DNA of 64,000 nucleotides, taken from positions 806,001 through 870,000 of the forward strand of contig NZ_CP007145.1 in the NCBI RefSeq assembly GCF_000576555.1, in the 5' to 3' direction. The stretch is from Hymenobacter swuensis DY53. GTDB lineage: Bacteria; Bacteroidota; Bacteroidia; Cytophagales; Hymenobacteraceae. The notes beneath the pieces were generated by a model that did not search any database, had not been told where the DNA came from, and saw only the letters and a list, made by a program, of their open reading frames with translations. Of this stretch, positions 17,234-25,169 are shown one piece after another. Made by a program: the position numbers and the translations under genes. Each line of letters starts with the position of its first letter. The first letter of the stretch is position 1.

Positions 17234-17277
17234 AAAGCGCAATACAACATAGCTTGCTACTGTTGTATTGCGCTTTT
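17234..17277. terminator. Bidirectional terminator between rsmG and the MutS-like gene
   Basis: AAAGCGCAATACAACA and TGTTGTATTGCGCTTT are exact complements (16 bp), flanked by a T-run on the plus side. Positioned between convergent genes. Confidence 0.8.
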
Positions 17278-17345
17278 TGGCTTGCTATGGCTTCCTGCTA
17301 CTTAGCTGAATCAGCCGCAGAAATCAGTTCTTCCGTTTGGGGCAG

Positions 17346-18920
17346 TTATATACTCTCGGCCTGCGCTTGTGTAGACAATATGGCGCTAAGCGCCTGCGCG
17401 GCGGCTACCACCTGTGCCGGGTAGTGTAGGCGCGCCAGCAACCGGATGGCGTTGCGCGTGGTCAGTGGCCCGGCTTTGAGGCGGTAGTCGAAATACCAGT
17501 CTTCCGCCGTGACCGTCTCGCAAAAGTGGTATTCGGCAAAGCATGACTGCAATAGCGCGCCCAACTCTCCATCGTGGGTGGCCGCCATTACCCAGCTGCG
17601 GGGCTGCAGGTATTCCAGCACGGCTTTGTTAGCCGCAATGCGCTCCTGGGTATTCGTGCCTTTGAACAGCTCATCCAGCAGCAGCAGGTAGCTGTTGGGA
17701 GCCGCGTCGCAGGCCAGCAGCAACTGCCGCATGGTTTCGGCCTCCACTAAGTAGTAACTCTTGCCCGTGGGCAGGCTATCAGCCAGACTGAGGCTGGTGA
17801 GCACCCTGCAAAAAGGGGCATGGTAGGCGGTAGCCGGGCAGGTGGCTATGGTCTGGGCCAGCAGGGAACTCACGCCCAATGTGCGCATAAAGGTGGTCTT
17901 ACCCGACATATTCGAGCCGGTAAGTAGTACGCCTGACCCGGCCAGAGTCAGGTCATTCGGCACGCACCCCAGTACCAGCGGGTGGTAACCGGCCTGCAGC
18001 CGGATGCCCTCGGCCGTCGGCCCGAAGTGGGGCACGCAGGTGGCGTGGCGCTGGCGGAAGCTGGCCACCGCCAAGGCACAATCGACGTAGCCAACTGCCT
18101 CAAAGACCGTCCGGATGGCGGGCGCGTGTTGCTGCACAGCCACCCGGCAACGGGCATACAGCAACACGTCGAGCAGCAGTAGCATCTTGAGCAGTTCCAG
18201 CAGCCAGCTGTCTGCTACCTGAAAGAACGCTACCTGCCGCACGAAAGCCCCCAGCTGGACCAGGGGCGCTGCCAGTTGCTGAAGCGGCCGAAAGGGTAGG
18301 TCCGCCTGCTGCAACTCCCGCCCCGCCCGGTGCAAGCGGCCCAGTTGCAGCAGCGGGCGAACACAGTGCTCAATCCACTGACGCTGCCAGAAATGAAACA
18401 CCGCATTGGTGAGGGCCAACGAGAGTGTCCCTACCCAGAGCAAGGGCAGCCAAAAGCCCCCCAGCAACGTGGCCACCAGCCCCAGCGCGAGCAGCGGCGC
18501 GAAGCGGGCGCCGGGCACTGTGGGGAGCGGTTCGCCACTAATCAAATCGACCTGGTAGTACGCCTCGTGAGCAGTCAGCTGGCCGAGGGCGAGCAGGGCT
18601 TGCCCGCGCGCGCCGGGTTGCTGCGCCAGTAGCGTTGCGGCGGCATCAAACTCGCGTAAGGCGGCCTCGTCGGCGAGCGGGCTGCGCAGGCGGTGGTACA
18701 AGCACTGCTGACCTATTCGGCTCACCGTGGTATCAAGCAATTCGAAGAGCAGGTCGCCGTTCAGGTCCGCCCAGGTTTGGTCCGGCAGGCGGTGGTAGGT
18801 AGACTCGTGCTGTACGAGGTCGTAGTAGCGGGTTACCAAGGGAAAGTGGGCGGAGCGCGTAGCTGGCTGCTGCCAGGCCGCCTCCAAGCGGGCTAAGCGC
18901 TTGCGGGAAGAAGTCCACAT
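17346..18920 (-). CDS. Membrane-embedded MutS-related ATPase
   Basis: 524 residues. The C-terminal third is a MutS domain V ATPase: Walker A GSNMSGKTTFMRT (from residue 335), ADSLPTGKSYYLVE, Walker B LLLLDELFKGTNTQER (412-427), and ATHDGELG. The N-terminal half has a MutS core-like start (DLNGDLLFELLDTTVSRIGQQCLYHRLRSP) but no mismatch-recognition domain I. Between lie two adjacent hydrophobic segments (about residues 140-178, APLLALGLVATLLGGF then LPLLWVGTLSLALTN) that look like a membrane hairpin. So this is not canonical MutS or MutS2 (no Smr domain). Bacteroidota often annotate such proteins simply as DNA mismatch repair proteins; the function is not established. Confidence 0.85.
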   Translation of the reverse strand: MWTSSRKRLARLEAAWQQPATRSAHFPLVTRYYDLVQHESTYHRLPDQTWADLNGDLLFELLDTTVSRIGQQCLYHRLRSPLADEAALREFDAAATLLAQQPGARGQALLALGQLTAHEAYYQVDLISGEPLPTVPGARFAPLLALGLVATLLGGFWLPLLWVGTLSLALTNAVFHFWQRQWIEHCVRPLLQLGRLHRAGRELQQADLPFRPLQQLAAPLVQLGAFVRQVAFFQVADSWLLELLKMLLLLDVLLYARCRVAVQQHAPAIRTVFEAVGYVDCALAVASFRQRHATCVPHFGPTAEGIRLQAGYHPLVLGCVPNDLTLAGSGVLLTGSNMSGKTTFMRTLGVSSLLAQTIATCPATAYHAPFCRVLTSLSLADSLPTGKSYYLVEAETMRQLLLACDAAPNSYLLLLDELFKGTNTQERIAANKAVLEYLQPRSWVMAATHDGELGALLQSCFAEYHFCETVTAEDWYFDYRLKAGPLTTRNAIRLLARLHYPAQVVAAAQALSAILSTQAQAESI

Positions 18921-19451
18921 AAGAAACAGGAGCCGCTACCAGAGCGTGGGCAGTTCCCCCTAGTAGTTGCGGACATCATGAAAGGTAGCTAGATAGCGAG
19001 GATAAGAAAACTTCCCGCGTCGGTGTTAGGAGCGGCAGGTGTAAAACTGGTGCGATTCTGAAATAGAGGCTGTAACAGGGGTGGGGGAATGAGGAATAGG
19101 AGAAGAAAGAGCTGCAAGCGTTACAGCGCCTTGGGCACAAACGCCTGCCGGTACGCAGCTGCGCACCAGCAGTAGAAGGCGTGCAATCTAAGCAGATGCA
19201 GTTATAGCTGTTTCGTGAACAGTGTATGGCTGTTATAGAGATGCGACACTTTGCGTCTCTGCGTTGAACGGCATCGTTGAATCGGCCCGACTAGAAGACG
19301 TGAAGTTTCGCATCTCTACACTGTTCGTGAAACCACTATAGCATGCTTTATCGGTTGTCAGGCATCTGTTGACCAGGTTTCAGAGCACTACAAAAAGCAA
19401 ATCAAACCGGAACAGGCGGAAAACGTCAAACAATCCGCCGCTCCGACTCCA
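18921..19451. other. 531-bp gap without a gene
   Basis: No convincing coding frame on either strand between the MutS-like and YheT genes. The middle holds a 138-bp inverted repeat (19203-19340, listed separately); the rest looks like unique sequence with no recognised signal. Confidence 0.6.
19203..19340. repeat. Inverted repeat with TGTAGAGATGCGA-type inner arms
   Basis: Outer arms start TATAGCTGTTTCGTGAACAG on the left and end CTGTTCGTGAAACCACTATA on the right. The inner arms carry AGAGATGCGACACTTTGCGT and, on the right, TTTCGCATCTCT. The loop contains GTTGAACG. The inner arm and the GTTGAACG word recur at 25947-26043 and 63039-63139, defining a dispersed MITE-like family. Confidence 0.75.
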
Positions 19452-20438
19452 TCATCCCGGCACTTCCGCCGTCAGAAACTGCACCGCCCGCCGCTCGGAA
19501 TAATAGTCGCCGTCCGGCGTGCCCTCGCCGAAGCCGACGTGGCCGCCGTCCGTGGGCGTTTCCAAGAACAGGTAGGGGCTGCCGCTGGCCGCGTCGCGCG
19601 GGAAGCAGGAGGGTGGCAGAAACGGGTCGTTCTGGGCGTTTACCAGCAGGGTGGGTATCCGGATGCCACTCAGGTACTGGCCGGAGCTGGCATGCGCGTA
19701 GTACGCATCTGCCGACTTGAAGCCGTGCATGGGTGCCGTAAACCGGTCGTCGAATTGGGGGAAGTCGAGAAGCGCGTCGAGGTCGGTGAGGTCTACCTGG
19801 CCGGGGAGGAGAGCCGCTTTCTGGCGCATTTTGGCGCGCAGGGTTTTCATGAAGCGGTTGAGGTACACCCGGTTCTCGAAGCGGCCGATCTGGTAAGAAC
19901 TGGCTTTCAGGTCAGTCGGCACCGAAAACACGGCCGCCCGCTGCACTTCCTTCGGCACCCGGGCCGCATTTTCGCCCAAGTACTTGAGTGTGACGTTGCC
20001 GCCGGCCGAGAAGCCCGTGAGGAAGACGCGGCGGTAGCGGGCCGTGCCCAACGCGTAGCGCACTACAAAATCCAGGTCGTCGGTGTCGCCGAGATGGTAG
20101 GAGCGGAGCAGGCGGTTCATTTCGCCGCTGCAGCTGCGGTAGTTCCAGGCCAGCGCATCAAGGCCGGCGTGGTTGAGGGCCCGTACCATTCCGCGCACGT
20201 AGGGCCGGCCAGCGTCACCCTCCAAACCGTGCGATACAATGGCCAGTGTATCGCACGGTTGCCCGACGGGCCGGCGCGACCAGTCTAGGTCCAGAAAGTC
20301 GCCGTCGTCAGTTTCCACCCGTTCGCGCTGGTAGCGCACCTCCGGCACCGTGCGCCAGAGGCTGGGAATGATGGTTTGCAGGTGGCCGTTGAACTGGTAG
20401 AACGGCGCTTGGTAAGGGGAGTCGGCAATAAGTGGCAT
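19452..20438 (-). CDS. YheT-family alpha/beta-hydrolase
   Basis: 328 residues from ATG at 20438 (MPLIADSPYQAPFYQFNGHLQ). The N-terminal PFYQFNGHLQTIIPSLWR is characteristic of the YheT/ABHD1-3 group. The nucleophile elbow is GFSAGGN (Ser144); IVSHGLEGDAGRPYVRGM provides the oxyanion region; VNAQNDPFLPP and GGHVGF hold the acid and the catalytic His. The substrate is unknown; relatives are esterases or lipases. An ATG 17 codons further upstream exists but lacks family similarity. Confidence 0.9.
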   Translation of the reverse strand: MPLIADSPYQAPFYQFNGHLQTIIPSLWRTVPEVRYQRERVETDDGDFLDLDWSRRPVGQPCDTLAIVSHGLEGDAGRPYVRGMVRALNHAGLDALAWNYRSCSGEMNRLLRSYHLGDTDDLDFVVRYALGTARYRRVFLTGFSAGGNVTLKYLGENAARVPKEVQRAAVFSVPTDLKASSYQIGRFENRVYLNRFMKTLRAKMRQKAALLPGQVDLTDLDALLDFPQFDDRFTAPMHGFKSADAYYAHASSGQYLSGIRIPTLLVNAQNDPFLPPSCFPRDAASGSPYLFLETPTDGGHVGFGEGTPDGDYYSERRAVQFLTAEVPG

Positions 20439-20597
20439 GGCGAAAACGGCTAGGGATGCGCAATCAGAAATGCCCGGCAGGAACGGCAAATAAGATACGC
20501 AAAACAGACTTCAGCAGCACAAATAACCGCCGAAAAGTTCGACCGACCGGGAAAGCGGAAACGGCTGTGCTGCTCCAGCTATTGGTTGTGACTTCCA

Positions 20598-20628
20598 TTT
20601 GCAATTTCCAATCAAAGCCTTACCTTTG
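20598..20628 (+). promoter_or_regulatory. Promoter of rpsT
   Basis: TTTG at 20598-20601 and TACCTTTG at 20621-20628, with 19 nt between, match the Bacteroidota -33/-7 consensus. The leader to the ATG at 20678 would be about 43-46 nt. Confidence 0.75.
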
Positions 20629-20677
20629 CACTCCTCAATTGAACTGAATTCGAGCAGAAGACCTTTTTCATATCCTC

Positions 20678-20935
20678 ATGGCAAACCACAAGTCGGCCCT
20701 CAAGCGCATCCGTTCCAACGAAGCAAAGCGCGTATTGAACCGTTACCAGGCTAAATCTACCCGCACCGCCGTTAAGAAACTGCGTGCTACCACCGACGTT
20801 TCGGCTGCTCAGGAGCTGCTGAAGAAAGTATCGTCGATGCTGGACCGTCTGGCCAAAAAGAACATCATTCACAAGAACAAAGCCGCCAACAACAAATCGA
20901 AGCTGGCTAAGTTCGTGAAGTCGCTGGCTGCGTAA
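20678..20935 (+). CDS. rpsT: 30S ribosomal protein S20
   Basis: Small-subunit protein that binds 16S rRNA. 85 residues, lysine/arginine-rich and helical throughout (MANHKSALKRIRSNEAKRVLN; VKKLRATTDVSAAQELLKKV; FVKSLAA at the end), the standard family length. Single gene with a textbook Bacteroidota promoter upstream and a hairpin downstream. Confidence 0.96.
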   Translation: MANHKSALKRIRSNEAKRVLNRYQAKSTRTAVKKLRATTDVSAAQELLKKVSSMLDRLAKKNIIHKNKAANNKSKLAKFVKSLAA

Positions 20936-20969
20936 GTAGTTCATCGGCTTTCTGCTCTTGATAGATGAA

Positions 20970-20997
20970 GGCTCCGGGCGCAAGCTCGGAGCCTTTC
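20970..20997 (+). terminator. Terminator after rpsT
   Basis: AGGCTCCG pairs with CGGAGCCT around a short loop, followed by TTCT; 34 nt after the stop codon. The T-run is weak. Confidence 0.6.
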
Positions 20998-21139
20998 TAC
21001 ATTGGCATAAAGCCAAGCTGCTGCCGGTGTGCGGGTCAGCTGTCGGGCCATATGTCCTCGTTCGGATGTCAGCTAACGATGAACGGCCCAATGACTTTCA
21101 GCCGCCGGACCGAAAAAGCCCTATTCAGTCGCAAAGAAA

Positions 21140-21170
21140 AGCCCGCGTAACAGCTGTTACGCGGGCTTTT
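21140..21170. terminator. 28-nt perfect palindrome, bidirectional terminator of pyk and rpsT
   Basis: AGCCCGCGTAACAG is followed immediately by its exact reverse complement with no spacer. It is flanked by AAAA on the left and TTTTT on the right, so it reads as a strong hairpin with a U-tract on both strands. It lies between convergent rpsT and pyk, 20 nt from the pyk stop. Confidence 0.85.
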
Positions 21171-21190
21171 TGCTTCAGTCAAAACGTTGC

Positions 21191-22630
21191 TTACGCCACG
21201 CTCACTTTTACCATATTTGTCTTGCCCTTCTCATTGATGGGCATGGAAGCGGTGTTGATGAAGATGTCGCCTTTCTGCAGGTGGCCGGTGGTCGTTAGGG
21301 CGTATTTGATGTCCGAAACGGTGCTGTCGGTACTCACCATCCGGTCGTAGTAGAAACCCCGCACGCCCCACACCAGGCTCAAGGTAGTGAGCAGGGAACG
21401 ATTATCGGTGAAGATGAAGATGTGTGCCTTGGGGCGGTATTTGGCAATCTGGAATGCGGTGTAGCCCCGGTGCGTCATGCCGGTAATGGCCTTAGCCCCT
21501 GTGTTCTTGGCCAAATGGCAGGCCGCCGACAGCACGCTGTCAACCATGAAGGTCGGCGCCTCGGAGGAAATGGGGTGCCAGTGGTGAAACAGCGCGGGCA
21601 TCTGGGTTTCCACGCTCATAATCGTGCCCACCATCGAGCGGATTACCTCGGCCGGGTAAGCACCCACGGCCGTTTCGGCCGAGAGCATCACGGCATCGGC
21701 CCCGTCGATAACGGCGTTGGCCACGTCGCTGGTTTCGGCGCGGGTGGGGCGGGGAGCCGTAATCATGCTTTCCATCATTTGGGTAGCCACGATTACCGGC
21801 TTGCCGGCCTTGTTGCACTTGTCCACAATCATTTTCTGGGCCATCGGCACCTCTTCCATCTTCACCTCCACGCCCAGGTCGCCGCGGGCAACCATTACGG
21901 CGTCGGTCATGGCAATGATTTCGTCGAGGTTCTTAAGCCCTTCGGGCGTCTCGATTTTGGCAATCACGCGGGCCGTTTTGCCACTCTCAGCAATCAGGCT
22001 CTTGATAAAGCGGATGTCCTCGGCGCGGCGGGCAAACGACAGCGCAATCCAGTCCACGTCGTTTTCCAGTCCGAATTTCAGATCCTCAATATCCTTTTCC
22101 GTCATCGACGGGGCCGATACCTCGGAGTCGGGTAGGTTGATGCCTTTGCGGGGCTTCACCAGGCCGCCGTAGATAACTTCCACGTCCACTTCCGTGTCCC
22201 GGTCGGTGGCCAGCACACGCAGTTCAATCTTGCCGTCGTCAATGAGGATCATGTCACCGGCCTTCACGTCGCGGGCCAGGCCCAGGTAAATCGTGCTCAG
22301 GCGCGTGGCCGTGCTGATTTCCTTCTCGCCGCATACCAGCTTGATTTTGTCGCCGGCTTTGATTTCTACGCCGCCGCCTTCTACTTCGCCGAGGCGAATT
22401 TTGGGGCCCTGCAAATCCTGCAGCAGGCCCACGTTGGTGCGCATATCTTTATTGAGGCGGCGCACTGTATTAATCACCGAGAGGTGATCTTCGTGGCTGC
22501 CGTGGGAGAAGTTGAGCCTGAATACGTCCACGCCTTCCCGCATCAGCATACCCAGCTTCTCATACGTGTTGGAGGCGGGGCCAACGGTGGCAATAATCTT
22601 GGTTCTATTAAAGTGTGGGCGAGATTCCAT
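21191..22630 (-). CDS. pyk: Pyruvate kinase
   Basis: Converts phosphoenolpyruvate and ADP to pyruvate and ATP at the end of glycolysis. 479 residues from ATG at 22630 (MESRPHFNRTKIIATVGPAS). Motifs include FRLNFSHGSHEDH, LLQDLQGPKIRLG, the catalytic-Lys segment ARVIAKIETPEGLKNLDEI, VMVARGDLGVEV, and VIVATQMMESMI. The C-terminal domain is complete, with MTHRGYTAFQIAKYRPKA. An open extension upstream of the ATG has no homology and crosses a palindrome. The adjacent IPExxxVDY gene is upstream on the same strand, as in many Bacteroidota. Confidence 0.96.
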   Translation of the reverse strand: MESRPHFNRTKIIATVGPASNTYEKLGMLMREGVDVFRLNFSHGSHEDHLSVINTVRRLNKDMRTNVGLLQDLQGPKIRLGEVEGGGVEIKAGDKIKLVCGEKEISTATRLSTIYLGLARDVKAGDMILIDDGKIELRVLATDRDTEVDVEVIYGGLVKPRKGINLPDSEVSAPSMTEKDIEDLKFGLENDVDWIALSFARRAEDIRFIKSLIAESGKTARVIAKIETPEGLKNLDEIIAMTDAVMVARGDLGVEVKMEEVPMAQKMIVDKCNKAGKPVIVATQMMESMITAPRPTRAETSDVANAVIDGADAVMLSAETAVGAYPAEVIRSMVGTIMSVETQMPALFHHWHPISSEAPTFMVDSVLSAACHLAKNTGAKAITGMTHRGYTAFQIAKYRPKAHIFIFTDNRSLLTTLSLVWGVRGFYYDRMVSTDSTVSDIKYALTTTGHLQKGDIFINTASMPINEKGKTNMVKVSVA

Positions 22631-22684
22631 GAGGTGTTGTATGGTCAAAAATTCGTGACTGCAGTAGGCGATATTCCCGGTTTT

Positions 22685-22770
22685 CTGAGCACGGCGAAGG
22701 ACCTTAACCCGGTAGAAAGCAAGCGTCATAACGACTTGCGCCAGCGGAATAAGGTCCTTCGCAGGACTCG
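22685..22770. repeat. GCGAAGGACCTTA palindrome between IPExxxVDY and pyk (family A variant)
   Basis: GCGAAGGACCTTA (22694-22706) and TAAGGTCCTTCGC (22750-22762) are exact complements. Flanking CTGAGCACGGCGAAGG resembles the CCTGAG...GCGAAGGA layout at 16520. It fills most of the 162-bp gap between two co-directional genes. Confidence 0.65.
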
Positions 22771-22792
22771 GGACGAGAATCTATTTCAAAAC

Positions 22793-23221
22793 TCAAAAGA
22801 GCAGATTTTCTTTGAATTTAAGGTCATTCGGGTCAAACTGACTGATTAGCTGTACCTCGGGCAACGCGGCTAGCTGCCCAAGCAGGGCCTCTGGCGGCAG
22901 GCTGCTGGTACCGGTGCTGACCTGAAGCAGGTAGTCGTACTCTTTGATATCGGGGGCTAGGAAGGGCTTTTTCAGGGGCGAGGGGTCAACGGAGCGGTTG
23001 CGCAGCAGGCGCATGGTGTAGTGCTCGGTGGCGTGCAGGTAGTTGCTGATGACGAGGCGGCCCTTGTGCAGCAGGTCGTAAATCAGGTCCTGCTGCTTCA
23101 CCAGGCGCAGGTGCAACGTGCGGTTAAGCACCCAGGCCAGCGTGTGCTCCCGGCTCGACGAAACAAGCCCGAACAGGTCGAAGTCGCACTCGTAGTCCAC
23201 CTCCAGCGTGAGGGTTTTCAT
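22793..23221 (-). CDS. IPExxxVDY family protein
   Basis: 142 residues from ATG at 23221 (MKTLTLEVDYECDFDLFGLV). A small, uncharacterised Bacteroidota family whose name reflects a conserved motif; I recognise it by the N-terminal beta-strand plus acidic motif, by the KEYDYLLQVSTG segment, and by its place next to acpP-fabF-rnc and pyk. No catalytic residues are evident. The conserved setting between fatty-acid synthesis and glycolysis genes hints at a housekeeping role, which is inference. Confidence 0.8.
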   Translation of the reverse strand: MKTLTLEVDYECDFDLFGLVSSSREHTLAWVLNRTLHLRLVKQQDLIYDLLHKGRLVISNYLHATEHYTMRLLRNRSVDPSPLKKPFLAPDIKEYDYLLQVSTGTSSLPPEALLGQLAALPEVQLISQFDPNDLKFKENLLF

Positions 23222-23383
23222 GGGCAAGGGCAAAAGGAAGGAAACGCAAAAATACGCACCGCAGTACCCGCGTGGAACTCTGCGGGCCATAATCTTGCAC
23301 CCGGAAGATTCAAGAGGCGAAGTTTGACAATGTTAGCGAAGATGGTGTTATTTGTGCCGAGTTTTCCTTAAACCCCCACGGAA

Positions 23384-23620
23384 ATGTCTGAAATTGCAGA
23401 AAAAGTAAAAGCCATCATCATCGATAAACTCGGCGTAGAGGCTTCGGAAGTAACGCCGGAGGCTTCTTTCACCAACGACCTGGGCGCTGACTCGCTCGAT
23501 ACCGTTGAGCTGATCATGGAATTCGAAAAAGAATTCAACGTGTCTATCCCAGACGATCAGGCTGAAAACATCGGCACCGTGGGCCAGGCTATCAGCTACC
23601 TCGAAGAGCACGCCAAGTAG
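23384..23620 (+). CDS. acpP: Acyl carrier protein
   Basis: Carries growing acyl chains on a phosphopantetheine arm during fatty-acid synthesis. 78 residues, acidic, helical ([20 protein letters not shown]). The prosthetic-group serine is Ser37 in [12 protein letters not shown]. Starts a plus-strand unit acpP-fabF-rnc; the acpP/fabF gap contains inverted repeat D. Confidence 0.98.
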   Translation: MSEIAEKVKAIIIDKLGVEASEVTPEASFTNDLGADSLDTVELIMEFEKEFNVSIPDDQAENIGTVGQAISYLEEHAK

Positions 23621-23622
23621 TC

Positions 23623-23707
23623 CAGTATTGAGTAAATGGTATTGAGTAGTTAGATTCCGCTGAGCTGTCAGACATTCCGGCATACTCAATACCACTTACT
23701 CACTACC
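23623..23707. repeat. Heptamer-armed inverted repeat D between acpP and fabF
   Basis: Arms 23623-23648 and 23683-23707 pair with 3 mismatches in 25. The left arm reads as 7-nt words TATTGAG, TAAATGG, TATTGAG; the right arm in reverse gives TAGTGAG, TAAGTGG, TATTGAG. The loop contains GCTGAGCTGTCAGACATTCCGG, whose GCTGA...GTCAG...TCCGG order also appears in the loop of the element after fabF. It begins 3 nt after the acpP stop. Confidence 0.78.
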
Positions 23708-23798
23708 GAAGTACTACCCAAGTGCTTACCGGCCGGCCTGCCGCCGGCCGTTTTGCTTTTCCAGTGATTTCCTTTCTTTCGCTTCTCTGAGCCAGCCT

Positions 23799-25046
23799 AT
23801 GTCTCTTCGGAGAGTTGTCGTGACCGGCCTGGGTGCCATTACCCCGCTGGGCAACACCGTACCCGCTTATTGGGAAGGCCTGCGAGCCGGCGTGAGTGGG
23901 GCCGCCCCCATCACCCGCTTCGACGCCAGCAAGTTCAAGACCCGCTTCGCCTGCGAAGTGAAGAACTACTCCCCCGACACGTACTTTCCCACCAAGGAAG
24001 GTCGGAAAATGGACATCTTCACCCAGTTTGCCCTGATTGCCGCCGATGAGGCCATTCAGGATGCCAACCTGGAGGGAGTGGACAAGGACCGGGTGGGCGT
24101 TATTTGGGGTTCCGGTATCGGGGGGCTCACGTCTCTGCAAGCCGAGTGCATTGCCTTCGCCAACGGCGACGGCACGCCCCGCTTCAACCCGTTCTTTATT
24201 CCGAAGATGATTGCCGACAGCGCGTCGGGCAACATCTCCATCCGCCACAAATTCCGGGGCCCGAACTTCGTGACCACCTCGGCCTGCGCGTCCTCTTCTG
24301 ACTCCATCATCTCGGCCTTCAACTACATCCGCCTGAACATGGCCGATGTGATGGTGACTGGGGGCTCGGAGGCGGCCATCACCGAATCGGGGGTGGGCGG
24401 CTTCAATGCCCTTAAGGCCATGAGCGAGCGGAACGACGCCCCCGAGCAAGCCTCCCGCCCCTACGACAAGGAGCGTGACGGTTTTGTACTGGGGGAAGGG
24501 GCTGCCTCGCTGATTCTGGAGGAATATGAGCACGCCAAGGCGCGCGGGGCCAAAATTTACGCCGAGCTGATTGGTGGCGGTATGTCGGCCGATGCGTACC
24601 ACATTACGGCCCCCGACCCCGAGGGCAACGGCGTAGTGCTGGTGATGCAGAATGCGCTGCGCGACGCCGGTATCACGCCCGCCGATGTGGACTACATCAA
24701 CACCCACGGCACCAGCACCCCGCTGGGCGACGGGGCCGAGGTGAAGGCCATTCAGAAAGTATTCGGCGAAGACGCCTACAACCTGAACATCAGCTCTACC
24801 AAGAGCATGACGGGCCACCTGTTGGGGGGAGCCGGCGCCATTGAGGCCGTGGCCTGCATCCTGGCTATGCAGCATAGCTTGGTGCCGCCCACTATTAACC
24901 ACTTCACCGACGACCCCGAACTGGACCCCAAGCTGAACTTCACGTTTAACAAGGCCCAGTCCCGCGAGGTGAACGTGGCCATGAGTAATACCTTCGGATT
25001 TGGCGGCCACAATACGTCGGTCATCTTCCGCAAAATCGCTTCGTAA
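23799..25046 (+). CDS. fabF: Beta-ketoacyl-ACP synthase II
   Basis: Condenses malonyl-ACP with acyl-ACP in fatty-acid elongation. 415 residues, starting MSLRRVVVTGLGAITPLGN. The thiolase-fold triad is visible: Cys163 in TTSACASSSDSI, His303 in INTHGTSTPLGD, His340 in SMTGHLLGGAGA. It ends in SNTFGFGGHNTSVIF. Second gene of acpP-fabF-rnc. Both flanking gaps are occupied by inverted repeats (D upstream, C2 downstream). Confidence 0.97.
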   Translation: MSLRRVVVTGLGAITPLGNTVPAYWEGLRAGVSGAAPITRFDASKFKTRFACEVKNYSPDTYFPTKEGRKMDIFTQFALIAADEAIQDANLEGVDKDRVGVIWGSGIGGLTSLQAECIAFANGDGTPRFNPFFIPKMIADSASGNISIRHKFRGPNFVTTSACASSSDSIISAFNYIRLNMADVMVTGGSEAAITESGVGGFNALKAMSERNDAPEQASRPYDKERDGFVLGEGAASLILEEYEHAKARGAKIYAELIGGGMSADAYHITAPDPEGNGVVLVMQNALRDAGITPADVDYINTHGTSTPLGDGAEVKAIQKVFGEDAYNLNISSTKSMTGHLLGGAGAIEAVACILAMQHSLVPPTINHFTDDPELDPKLNFTFNKAQSREVNVAMSNTFGFGGHNTSVIFRKIAS

Positions 25047-25162
25047 TGTGGAAAATGTGATTGAATGTGCTAAATGTGAAAAAGAGGGCTGATTTGCTGC
25101 TACGGTCAGTCCGGTAATTACATTTCGCACATTCAACACATTCAACTACATTTCTCACATTT
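25045..25162. repeat. Nonamer-armed inverted repeat C2 between fabF and rnc
   Basis: The left arm is 9-nt words with AATGTG in register (AAATGTGAT, TGAATGTGC, TAAATGTGA); the right arm in reverse gives AAATGTGAG, AAATGTAGT, TGAATGTGT, TGAATGTGC. The loop holds GCTGATTTGCTGCTACGG then TCAGTCCGG. It starts within the fabF stop codon and ends 7 nt before the rnc ATG. Confidence 0.82.
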
Positions 25163-25169
25163 GAAAAAA

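Noticed and set aside
20958..21350. 130-codon plus-strand frame between rpsT and pyk
   Set aside because: Crosses two terminator hairpins and overlaps the pyk 3' end; no recognisable protein pattern.
23703..25145. 480-codon open frame on the minus strand across fabF
   Set aside because: Antisense shadow of a GC-rich gene; the plus-strand fabF has complete catalytic motifs, while the antisense product is His/Gly/Val-rich without a family pattern.
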